Below, in pieces: positions 53,470 through 64,000 of a stretch of 64,000 bases of DNA. A program made the position numbers and the translations under genes. The stretch is from an uncultured Clostridia bacterium. Its GTDB lineage: Bacteria > Bacillota > Clostridia > TANB77 > CAG-465. Positions within the stretch are counted from its first letter, which is position 1, and each line of letters begins with the position of its first letter. Location: positions 1 to 64,000 of the forward strand of contig CAKOYF010000004.1 in NCBI GenBank assembly GCA_934130595.1, given 5' to 3'. The notes under the pieces are model-generated. The model was given only the letters and a program-made list of their open reading frames with translations. It had not been told where the DNA came from and ran no database searches.

Positions 53470-56400
53470 TTATACTATAGTATTTTCTATTTTGTTAATC
53501 TCTAACATTACACGGATAAGTATATCATTATTAAAATCATTTGTCAACGTGATTTTTAAATTCATAGGCTCAAATTTTATAAGTCTATCTGTAGCTAAAA
53601 TTCTAGTAATTCCTAGCTTTCTAGCTTTATTTCTAATCTCAACTATCTTTATTAAATTCTCTGTTTCTTTTGGTATATCTCCAAATCTATCTAGTAGTTC
53701 ATCTACAACTTCCATAGAATCTTCTTCATTTTTAATATCTGAAATTTTTTGGTACATATCTATTTTTTGAATTGGATCTTTAATATATAAGTCGCTAATA
53801 TATGCTGATACATTAATATCAATTTTAACTTCCTTAGATACATCTTCTTTACTTGTAGCGTCTTTTCCTTCTTTTTCTTCTCTAATAGCTTTTTCAAGTA
53901 ATGCTACATATAATTCATAACCCACTTTTGCCATATGTCCGTGTTGCTCTTTTCCAAGTAAATTACCAGCTCCCCTAATTTCAAGGTCTCTTAAAGCTAT
54001 CTTAAATCCACTACCAAATTCGGTAAAATCTTTTATAGCTTTTAGTCTTTTTTGAGAAACTTCTGAAAGTGCCTTATCTGCTTCATATGTTAAATATGCA
54101 TACGCAAGTCTATTAGATCTACCAACTCTTCCTCTTATCTGGTAAAGTTGAGCAAGTCCTAATGTATCTGAATCCTCAACGACTAAAGTGTTAGCATTAG
54201 GAACGTCAATTCCAGACTCTAGTATAGTTGTACAAACTATTATATCTATTTCATGATTTATAAATTGTAACATAACATCTTCAACCATATCTGGTGGCAT
54301 TTGACCATGAGCTACTCCAATTCTTGCTTCTGGAACTAGTCTTCTTATTCTTCCAACAATCTCATCTAATTTATTTACTCTGTTGTTTAAATATATCACT
54401 TGTCCATCTCTAGAAAGCTCTTTTTCTATTGCCTCTTTAATTACCTCATCATTATATTCTAAAACATAAGTATGAACAGGTAGTCTTTCCATTGGCGGCT
54501 CACTAAGTGTACTCATTCCTCTAATACCAATCATTGACATATGTAGTGTTCTTGGAATTGGTGTTGCAGTCATAGATAATACATCTACTGTCTCTTTTAA
54601 AACTTTTATTGCCTCTTTGTCTTTTACACCAAATCTATGTTCCTCATCTATTATTAATAGTCCTAAGTCTTTAAAGTAAACATCTTTAGAAAGAATTCTA
54701 TGAGTACCAACAATTATATCTATTTTTCCATCAACTAAATCTTTAAGTATTTTTGTTTGTTCTTTTTTAGTTTTAAATCTACTTAAAAATTCTACTCTTA
54801 CACCAAAGTCCTTCATTCTACTTTCAAATGTTCTATACTGTTGTAATGCTAGTACAGTTGTTGGTACTAAGTATGCAACTTGTTTATTACTCATAACAGC
54901 TTTAAAAGCCGCTCTAAGAGCAAGTTCAGTTTTACCATATCCAACATCTCCACATAATAGTCTATCCATTGGCTTATCGCTTTCCATATCTTCTTTTATT
55001 TCTTCTAAAGATGTTTTTTGGTCTCTAGTAAGTTCATACTCAAAAGAATCTTCAAATTCTTTTTGCCATGGTGTATCTTTTTCAAAAGCAAATCCTTTTA
55101 ATTTTTCTCTTTTAGCATATAACAGCATAAGTTCTTTGGCTATTTCTTTTACATGTGCTTTTACTTTAGTTTTTGTTTTAGTCCATTCTTTGCTTCCTAA
55201 CGTGTTAATTTTAGGTTTAGCATTGTCATCACAAACATATTTTCCAACACAATCAAGTTGAGCAATAGGTACATATAACATTCCTTTATCTGCATATTCT
55301 ATTTTTATATAGTCTTTTTGGATATCTTGTACCTTTATTGTTTCAACTCCACGATAAATACCTATTCCATGATTTTCATGTACAACATAATCTCCTTCTT
55401 GTAAGTCTGCATAAGTATTTATCTTTTGTCCATTTTGTGTTTTTCTTATTCTTTTAGTTGTTGTAGATACTCCACTAACAGGTTCTGCTATAACTAATAT
55501 TTCAAATTCATCTGAATAAAATCCTCCAGACATTATTCCTTTAGTAATATACACTTTCTCTGTTTCTAAATCGTCTAAAGCAAATATATTACTTACTTCT
55601 TCTACATGAATTTTATTGTCTTGTAAATAATTTTTTACTTGCATATATCTAGTATCTGTAGGAAATACAAGTAGCACAGCCTTGTCTTTTGCTCTTTCGA
55701 TATCTAAATTTAATACTTCTAAAGAGCTTTTATAAAAATTAGCTTCTTTAATACTAAAATTGTATACTGTTCTATTTCTTTGAACAATTTTATCTATACT
55801 TATTCTTTCAAGATATATACTAAGCATTTCATTTTGTAGCTTAGTTTCAATTTCTTCAAATGATAGATAAGTATTAACAAAAGGCATATATATATATTCT
55901 CTTTGTGCAAGAACTTTTATAGTTTCTATATTTTCATATGCTATATTTTCAGCTTTTTCTTTACATTTTGAAGGCTCATCCATAAAGATATTATAATCTT
56001 TTAAGTAATCTAATAAGTTTTCTGGTCTTTTTACTAATATGTTAAAATATTTGTCTATTAAATTTTCTAGAGCTCCCTCTTTTATTTTTTCAATATCTTC
56101 TTTTATATTTTCTTTTAATTCCGTATTTAACTTTTCGTCTTTTACAAACTCTTGAAGTTGAGATACTACTGCATCTATTTTTTCTTTAGTAACATAGTTC
56201 TCTGATACTTGTGACATATCTATTTTCTTTACTGTATCTATACTTCTTTGAGTTATTTGGTCAAAAGTTCTTATACTATCTACTTCATCTCCAAAAAATT
56301 CTATTCTATATGGTAAATCATTATTTAAGCAGAAAACATCTATTATCCCTCCACGAACAGCAAATTGTCCTTTTCCTTCAACATTTTCTGTTCTCTCAAA

Positions 56401-56885
56401 TCCAAATTTTGCAAGTTTTTCTACTAATGTATTTATTTGAATACTATCTCCAACTTTTACACTAAACTCTTCTCCCTTATATCTTGTATTAGGAAACATC
56501 TTAACAAGTAAAGCATCAATTGTAGTTACAACAATATTCTTTTTACCACTTAATATTCTCTCTATTGCATACATTCTTTGGTTTGCTATGTCTTTACTTT
56601 CTGCTTCTATATCATAATATTGAATAGATCTTGCTGGTAAATATACTATTTCTGTATCATTTGAATAAAATTTTAAGTCCTGAATAAATTTGTTTACTTG
56701 AAACATATTATTACAAACAACTATTGAATTTTTGTTTGTATTTTGTGTAATTGCGTATACCATCCAAGCCTTACTACTATCAGTAAGGCCTGTTATACTT
56801 AATTTATTTTGTTTTTCACCATTTATATTTTTTATTAATGACATGTAATTACTACTATTTGCCAAAACTTTAACTAATGGATTCA

Positions 56886-56886
<1 letters not shown>
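53470..56886 (-). CDS. mfd: Transcription-repair coupling factor
   Basis: 1138 aa, full domain set. UvrB-like N domains come first, then a CarD-like RNA-polymerase-binding domain (LQEGDYVVHENHGIGIY), then an RecG-like motor with Walker A LLCGDVGYGKTELALR, IIDEEHRFGV, SMTATPIPRT and QIRGRVGRSN. A C-terminal TRCF D7 domain closes it. It removes stalled RNA polymerase and recruits UvrA. The start overlaps the ligA stop by one base (TAATG). Confidence 0.97.
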
Positions 56887-58925
<2,039 letters not shown>

Positions 58926-58945
58926 TCATTTAAACGGCACAAAAG

Positions 58946-59012
58946 CATAGAATACTCAATATTCTATGTTACATGATACCTATATTTTACTATATTTTTA
59001 GTCTAAATTCAA
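58946..59012 (-). promoter_or_regulatory. ligA promoter and leader hairpin
   Basis: Minus strand: TTGAAT (59007-59012), 17-bp spacer, TAAAAT (58984-58989). About ten bases after the expected start of transcription lies a perfect 9-bp hairpin, CATAGAATA/TATTCTATG (58946-58968), of unknown role. Confidence 0.65.
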
Positions 59013-59032
59013 TAAAATATACTCATTAAAAA

Positions 59033-59062
59033 AAGAAAAAGCTCTATGTAAAAACATAGAAC
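59033..59062 (-). terminator. Terminator of the addA-pgeF-pgsA unit
   Basis: TCTATGT/ACATAGA stem (59043-59049, 59054-59060) with a broken T run on the minus strand, 53 nt after the pgsA stop. Confidence 0.7.
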
Positions 59063-59114
59063 TTACTTTTATAATATTTTAATATTAAATAAATTTTTAA
59101 TATTTCTTTTATAA

Positions 59115-59756
59115 TTAATTTTCTACATCAATATCATCTTTAAATCTTTTAAAATAATCTACAAAAGACCATAAAGTTGCTATAACTGTAATTAAAACAG
59201 TTATTGACATTGAAATGTTTAATAATAATTCTGCTGTACCCATGTATAATGATTGTTCAATAAATCCAAACATTCCATAACTTGGAGCAATAATATAGCT
59301 TAATAATCCAAATGTAATAGCTAACATTTGAAATAAAGTTTTTACTTTTCCACTTAATCCGGCAGCAACATCTTTTGATTTGTCTGATCCAAACATTCTT
59401 AATGCATTAACAAAAAAGTCTCTAAATACTACTATTGCTGTAACAAAAGCAGGAACTACACCAAGTCCTGTAAGCATTATAAATCCTGAAGATACCAATA
59501 ATTTATCTGCAAGTGGATCCATAATCTTTCCAAACTTTGTTACGATATTTTGTTTTCTTGATATTCTTCCATCAAGACAATCTGTTATAGCAGCTACAAC
59601 AAAAACTATAAGTGCTATTATTCCCATAACTGTTTGTGTATTTTCTATTTTAAACCATTCAAAAACTTGTGGCATACATAAACAAATAATAAATACAGGT
59701 ACTAGTATTATTCTTAACATTGTTAATTTATTAGGTAAATTCATTTTTTTAAGCAT
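59115..59756 (-). CDS. pgsA: CDP-diacylglycerol-glycerol-3-phosphate 3-phosphatidyltransferase
   Basis: 213 aa with about five membrane helices. The CDP-alcohol phosphotransferase motif is present: TDCLDGRISRKQNIVTKFGK, then MDPLADK (D-x2-D-G-x2-[A/I]-x-x8-G-x3-D-x3-D). The usual Ala before Arg is altered (GRIS). It makes phosphatidylglycerol phosphate, the first step to phosphatidylglycerol and cardiolipin. GAGGAGGT precedes the ATG. It follows pgeF by 65 nt. Confidence 0.93.
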   Translation of the reverse strand: MLKKMNLPNKLTMLRIILVPVFIICLCMPQVFEWFKIENTQTVMGIIALIVFVVAAITDCLDGRISRKQNIVTKFGKIMDPLADKLLVSSGFIMLTGLGVVPAFVTAIVVFRDFFVNALRMFGSDKSKDVAAGLSGKVKTLFQMLAITFGLLSYIIAPSYGMFGFIEQSLYMGTAELLLNISMSITVLITVIATLWSFVDYFKRFKDDIDVEN

Positions 59757-59821
59757 TTTTATACCTCCTCTTTCAATTGTAAATTATAACAAACTAAAAA
59801 TACATAGTCAATAATTTAGTA

Positions 59822-60673
59822 TTATTTCACATTATTTTCACTTAGTTGCACAATTGTAGCAAATGTAGCATAGTCTTTTTTTCCATTTTGTACTGCAGCT
59901 CTATACGAATAAAAATCATCAGTATTGCATCTTGTACAAATATCTGCCACATGTATGTTTTTATCTAGTACACCTACTTCTTTCATCTCATGCTTTAAGA
60001 TTTTTACTAAATCAATATGAAAAGTTCCATCTTTCTCATCTTCTAAATATTCACTTTCATATTTGAAAACACTTGTAAATTTTTCTTTGAAGCTTTCTTC
60101 TCTACTTGTAAAACAGCATTTTCTTATTGATGGCCCTATGCACGCTATTAACTCACTTGGATTACTATTAAATTCGTGTTGCATCTTTTTTATTGCATTA
60201 ATATATATTCTATTTATAACGCCTTTCCATCCAGCATGAATATTTGATATAACATTATTTATTGGATCATATATTATTATTGGATTACAATCTGCTGTTG
60301 TTACTAAAGTTGCTATGTCTTTTTCATTTACTATATATCCATCTACATTATCTTTACTTAGCTTTTCAAATAAGTATTCATCTTTATTTTCATTATTTAG
60401 TACTATTACTCTATCTGTGTGGTCTTGTTTTCCTTTATATATGTTTGAAAAACCAACTTTATTTCTTATAGTTTTTAAATTTTGAAGTACATTATCTATA
60501 CTATCGTTTCCAAGTGTTCTAAAATTCAAACTAGAATATTCTCCCTCACTTGCTCCACCATGTCTTAATGTTATACAATGCTTTATATTATATTTATTTA
60601 ACACTTTAAATTGTAAATACTCAACATCTCCATCTTTTACATGTAAAATCTCATCACTATCATATTTATTCAT
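59822..60673 (-). CDS. pgeF: PgeF/YfiH-family peptidoglycan editing factor (laccase domain)
   Basis: 283 aa from ATG 60673, with AAGGAGG 6 nt upstream; an ATG seven codons earlier has none. It has the conserved metal-site residues: His in TLRHGG, TADCNPIIIYDP (Cys) and SNIHAGWKG (His). A C-terminal CTRCNTDDFYSYRA segment is typical of the family. Homologues hydrolyse wrong L-Ser from muropeptide precursors or act as purine-nucleoside phosphorylase-like enzymes. It overlaps the end of addA by 8 nt. Confidence 0.9.
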   Translation of the reverse strand: MNKYDSDEILHVKDGDVEYLQFKVLNKYNIKHCITLRHGGASEGEYSSLNFRTLGNDSIDNVLQNLKTIRNKVGFSNIYKGKQDHTDRVIVLNNENKDEYLFEKLSKDNVDGYIVNEKDIATLVTTADCNPIIIYDPINNVISNIHAGWKGVINRIYINAIKKMQHEFNSNPSELIACIGPSIRKCCFTSREESFKEKFTSVFKYESEYLEDEKDGTFHIDLVKILKHEMKEVGVLDKNIHVADICTRCNTDDFYSYRAAVQNGKKDYATFATIVQLSENNVK

Positions 60674-63600
60674 CCTCTTCCTCCTTAATTTCAATTTCTT
60701 TATCTAAATTAAATGAATATATATATGTTGAATCCACATTATACTTAGTAAGTGAATTTATAGCTTTCTTATATATATCTAATTGAATTTTATACCTCTT
60801 TATAAATTCTTGTTCAGATTCTAGTCTATCTGTTTTAAAATCCACAAGTATAACTTTTTTCTCGCTTGTAACAAAGAATAAGTCAATAATTCCCTGTATA
60901 AGACTATTTGATATACTACTATCTTCTAATATAAATTCATATTCTCTGTATATTTCATTTGATTTTTTTAGCTCTTTTCCAATACTTGAATTTAAAAATT
61001 TATATATTTTAAATGGATTTATATATTTTTGGTCTTGCTTACTTATTACATTTTCATATGTAAGCTTTTCTATATATTGTTTTATATCTTCTACTGTTGT
61101 AAGAGATGAAAAATCTAAATTTTGAAGTATAAAGTGAATTAGTAATCCTTTTCTAACAGCTGTATAACTCTTAGTTGTTTCTTCTAAAACTTCTGGCTTT
61201 CTAAATTCTTCTGTTATTTCTTCTTCGTTTACATCTGATATTTTCTGCTCTACTATATCATTATCTTCTTCTAATTTACTCTTTTTCAAATTACTTACAC
61301 TCACTCTTGCAGGTATATGAGCATCCTCTTCGTATCTATATTCTCTTTCAACATTTTCTTTAATTTTTGCTATTAAATCTTCATCTACTTTAGATGTTTT
61401 TTGAGCATTAATTTCTTCTATTTTTTCATTTATAGATTGTCTATTTTCTTCAGCATCTTTAGATACTAACATTTTCTTTAATTGAGCATCTGTAGTACTA
61501 GATTTAACTTCTATTTTTTGTATATCTAGTTCCTCTTTATTTGCCTCATATTCGTTATAATACTTAATAACTGGTAATAAATTTTTATAATAACTATTAT
61601 TGAGAGAAATAAGTGTTTCATTAAACTTTCCATTTTTAAAGCTTAATGTTTGCATTTCATATTCTTTTTCATAGTCTTTAGTTGTAGCAAAAATATATAA
61701 TTTTTCTTTTGCTCTTGTTAAAGCAACATATAAAAGTCTTATTTCTTCTGATTTAGTTTCTTTTTCTATAACTGACCTTATTGCTTGTTTTATTAATGAC
61801 GGATATGTTATACCTAAGTTTGAATTTACTATATCGATTCCTATACCATATTTATGATGGAATATAACTTTTTGTTTTCTAGCATCTGAGAAATTATATC
61901 CTTTTGCAGTATCTGCTAATATCACTATAGGAAATTCTAATCCTTTTGATTTATGTATTGTCATTATTCTTACTACATCTTCATTTTCACCAATTATTTT
62001 TGCACTACTTGTTGAAGTATCTTGTTTGTCTTTTAAATTATCTATGTACTTTATATATGAGCTTAATGTATTACCAACAGATGAATAGTAATTAGATGCT
62101 AGCTCAATAAGGTAATCTAAATTTGCCTTTTTAGCAGCACCGTTTTCTTCTAAAGCAAATTGATAGTATATATCTGTATCTTTATATAATCTAATTAATA
62201 AATCTGATATACTGTATATTTTAGCGTATTTGCTATACTCTTCAAGTAATTTTACAAAGTTAGATATTTTTCGTACTAATTTTTCTTCCTTAGTTCTAAA
62301 CTCTTCATCTGTTAATATTTCATATAAAGTATCATATACATATTTACTACTATCATACATTCTAATTTTAGTAATATCGTCTAAGCTAAATCCTCCAATT
62401 ATACTGTACATGATACTAATAACAAAAATGTCTTGATATGGATTATCTAAAACTTTTAAGAAAGATAATATTAGTTTTACTTCGTCGCCCTCAAAGATAC
62501 TACTTGATGTATCGCAAAAGACTGGAATATTATTTTCCTTTAAAGCCTCTTCTATTACTTCTGCTTTATTTTTAACCCCTCGTAGTAGTATTACTATATC
62601 TTTATATTGTACTGGTCTTAGAGCTCCATTATCTCCCATTACTTTTTGATTTTTCATTATATCTTGTATTTTATATGCAATACATTTAGCTTCAATTTGA
62701 ACAGATGTTAAATCTTCATCTATCTCATTTACATCTGATATTTCTTCATCTGAACTAAACATATTTATATCCTGATCTTTTAAATTTACAATATTAATTT
62801 GTGTTTTATAACTAGTATCTTCATCATATAAATACTTTGTATTACCACATTTTAAACTTTCAGATATTCCATAATCACACTGACCATTTCTCATGCTCAT
62901 TATTTTTTCAAAAATATAATTTATTGAGTCTATTACTTCTTTTCTACTTCTAAAATTTTTAGATAGTATTATTTTGCAAGACTCTTCTTCGTCTTCGCCT
63001 TTTTCTTCCTCATCATTATCATCATCTAATTTGTATGAGACATACTTATAATTAAAGATATCTGGTCTTGCTTGTCTAAATCCATATATACTCTGCTTAA
63101 TATCTCCAACCATAAATCTATTGTTTTCTTTAGATATAGCATCTAGTATTCTTTCTTGAACATAACTTGTATCTTGATACTCATCTGTATATACTTCTTT
63201 ATATCTCATTTTTAAGTCTTTTGCTACTTGTGTAATATTATCCTCTTTATCTACAAGAAGCTCTAGTGCATAGTGCATAATATCATTAAATTCAGCAACA
63301 CCTTGTCTTTTCTTTTCCTCTTTAAAAGCTTTATCAAAAGATACTAAAAAATCATATAAATATTTCATATAGTCATATGCTAGTAAGTTATCTTTTAATA
63401 TTTCACTACTTTTAGCATATATTTGTTTTTTAGCTTTTTCAATAAGAGGCTTTACCTCTTTATCTCTAAATGATTTAATATTATTTTTTAAATCTTCGTC
63501 ACTTACTTTTCCTGTATTAAACCTTGAAAAAGTAATGTCATTTACACACTCATATAAATTGTCCCATGACTTTTGTGGTAAATTTGTACATCTTTTTATC

Positions 63601-64000
63601 ATTTCAATATCTTCATATAAAAGCTGTGCACATTTATTCCATTCTTCTATTCCTTCTATCTTAGATAACCACTCATCATATTTTATCATTATAAGAGACA
63701 TTTCATCTATTACATCATCATATATATCTTTTCCAAATTCTGTATCATATAAATCAACTTCTTGATTAATATTATATTTTTCAATTTGTTCATTAAGCCA
63801 CTTAAATGGATATGGAAAAGCCTGAATAAAATTATATATTTTTAATATATTTTCAAGTAATTCTTCATCTTTTCCGCCAAACAATTCTAGTATATTGTAC
63901 AGTCCAAAACTACTTTTTCCATCATTATATGATTCATACGCTTTTTCTAATAAATCTTCTAATACATTTGTCTTTATTAAAATACTTTGTGACTCTTCAC
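60666..64000 (-). CDS. addA: AddA helicase-nuclease, 5' end beyond window
   Basis: Open to the right edge, at least 1111 residues; the first in-frame ATG-like start is not in the window, and the Walker A motif lies outside. UvrD-type motifs are seen: TDEYQDTSYVQERIL (II), VGDIKQSIYGFRQARPDIF (III), KNFRSRKEVIDSI (IV), IMTIHKSKGLEFPIVILAD (V) and LLYVALTRAKEKLYI (VI). A C-terminal RecB-like nuclease domain follows (ILVDFKTDRL). It acts with AddB in double-strand-break end resection (family knowledge). AddB is expected upstream outside the window. Confidence 0.93.
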   Translation of the reverse strand, partial: EESQSILIKTNVLEDLLEKAYESYNDGKSSFGLYNILELFGGKDEELLENILKIYNFIQAFPYPFKWLNEQIEKYNINQEVDLYDTEFGKDIYDDVIDEMSLIMIKYDEWLSKIEGIEEWNKCAQLLYEDIEMIKRCTNLPQKSWDNLYECVNDITFSRFNTGKVSDEDLKNNIKSFRDKEVKPLIEKAKKQIYAKSSEILKDNLLAYDYMKYLYDFLVSFDKAFKEEKKRQGVAEFNDIMHYALELLVDKEDNITQVAKDLKMRYKEVYTDEYQDTSYVQERILDAISKENNRFMVGDIKQSIYGFRQARPDIFNYKYVSYKLDDDNDEEEKGEDEEESCKIILSKNFRSRKEVIDSINYIFEKIMSMRNGQCDYGISESLKCGNTKYLYDEDTSYKTQINIVNLKDQDINMFSSDEEISDVNEIDEDLTSVQIEAKCIAYKIQDIMKNQKVMGDNGALRPVQYKDIVILLRGVKNKAEVIEEALKENNIPVFCDTSSSIFEGDEVKLILSFLKVLDNPYQDIFVISIMYSIIGGFSLDDITKIRMYDSSKYVYDTLYEILTDEEFRTKEEKLVRKISNFVKLLEEYSKYAKIYSISDLLIRLYKDTDIYYQFALEENGAAKKANLDYLIELASNYYSSVGNTLSSYIKYIDNLKDKQDTSTSSAKIIGENEDVVRIMTIHKSKGLEFPIVILADTAKGYNFSDARKQKVIFHHKYGIGIDIVNSNLGITYPSLIKQAIRSVIEKETKSEEIRLLYVALTRAKEKLYIFATTKDYEKEYEMQTLSFKNGKFNETLISLNNSYYKNLLPVIKYYNEYEANKEELDIQKIEVKSSTTDAQLKKMLVSKDAEENRQSINEKIEEINAQKTSKVDEDLIAKIKENVEREYRYEEDAHIPARVSVSNLKKSKLEEDNDIVEQKISDVNEEEITEEFRKPEVLEETTKSYTAVRKGLLIHFILQNLDFSSLTTVEDIKQYIEKLTYENVISKQDQKYINPFKIYKFLNSSIGKELKKSNEIYREYEFILEDSSISNSLIQGIIDLFFVTSEKKVILVDFKTDRLESEQEFIKRYKIQLDIYKKAINSLTKYNVDSTYIYSFNLDKEIEIKEEEDE

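Overview
The window is AT-rich DNA (coding regions use mostly A/T-ending codons; near-consensus sigma-A promoters and AGGAGG-type ribosome binding sites precede many genes). It comes from a low-GC Gram-positive anaerobe, most plausibly a member of the Clostridia. Supporting evidence: pyruvate formate-lyase with its activase, a CIRCE-controlled Hsp20, CsoR/CopZ/CopA copper control, LPXTG and Cna-B surface proteins, a PrsA foldase, AddA, and no outer-membrane genes. I cannot name a species. No rRNA, tRNA, CRISPR array, insertion sequence or prophage was recognised. Nearly all genes lie on the minus strand. The plus-strand exceptions are small or regulatory genes at 3.3, 5.2, 23.6, 29.8, 40.8-41.1 and 51.1-51.5 kb.

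Layout. 0-2.6 kb: open 3' part of a large secreted fibro-slime/MucBP-repeat adhesin. 2.7-3.1 kb: decayed GltD-like fragment. 3.3-9.5 kb: small membrane protein, RlmI-type rRNA methylase, an unknown 240-aa protein, a C39-like protease paired with an unknown 385-aa protein, a DapB-like dehydrogenase and a P-loop kinase. 9.6-15.7 kb: Eis-type acetyltransferase, MgtE behind a short attenuator-like leader, and a two-gene unit made of a radical SAM/DegT-aminotransferase fusion and a tandem-Nudix protein. 15.8-20.2 kb: pflB-pflA-glmM. 20.4-25.8 kb: DUF4190-type membrane proteins with a membrane-anchored beta-propeller protein, tiny membrane proteins, a short-chain dehydrogenase and NAD(P)H-hydrate dehydratase. 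25.8-30.4 kb: ZIP transporter and a MacB-like ABC transporter divergent from a TetR regulator. 30.6-39.1 kb: Hsp20, YihY, a TtcA-like/cysteine desulfurase/TcdA tRNA-modification set, csoR-copZ-copA, and a membrane-bound XRE regulator. 39.3-45 kb: RlmD, two tiny membrane proteins (one Gly/Cys-rich) and a second fibro-slime LPXTG adhesin. 45.1-52.4 kb: UvrA, a methyltransferase, a histidine phosphatase, a monofunctional transglycosylase, small proteins and a SpoU methylase. 52.4-64 kb: addA-pgeF-pgsA and ligA-mfd-prsA-spoU, a DNA-repair and envelope housekeeping block.

The most unusual unit is at 12.3-15.7 kb. A MoaA-like radical SAM domain is fused to a PLP sugar-aminotransferase-type domain and is translationally coupled to a double Nudix protein. 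Its promoter carries two copies of a palindrome (GCAA-N5-TTGC), and a third copy sits at the same distance upstream of the mgtE promoter. This suggests a small, uncharacterised nucleotide-derived metabolite or modification pathway sharing a regulator with a magnesium transporter. Other points worth a second look are the protease/385-aa pair, the three 21-bp-phased octamers ahead of the XRE regulator, the Gly/Cys-rich mini-protein, and several clear operators (CsoR box, CIRCE, TetR palindrome).
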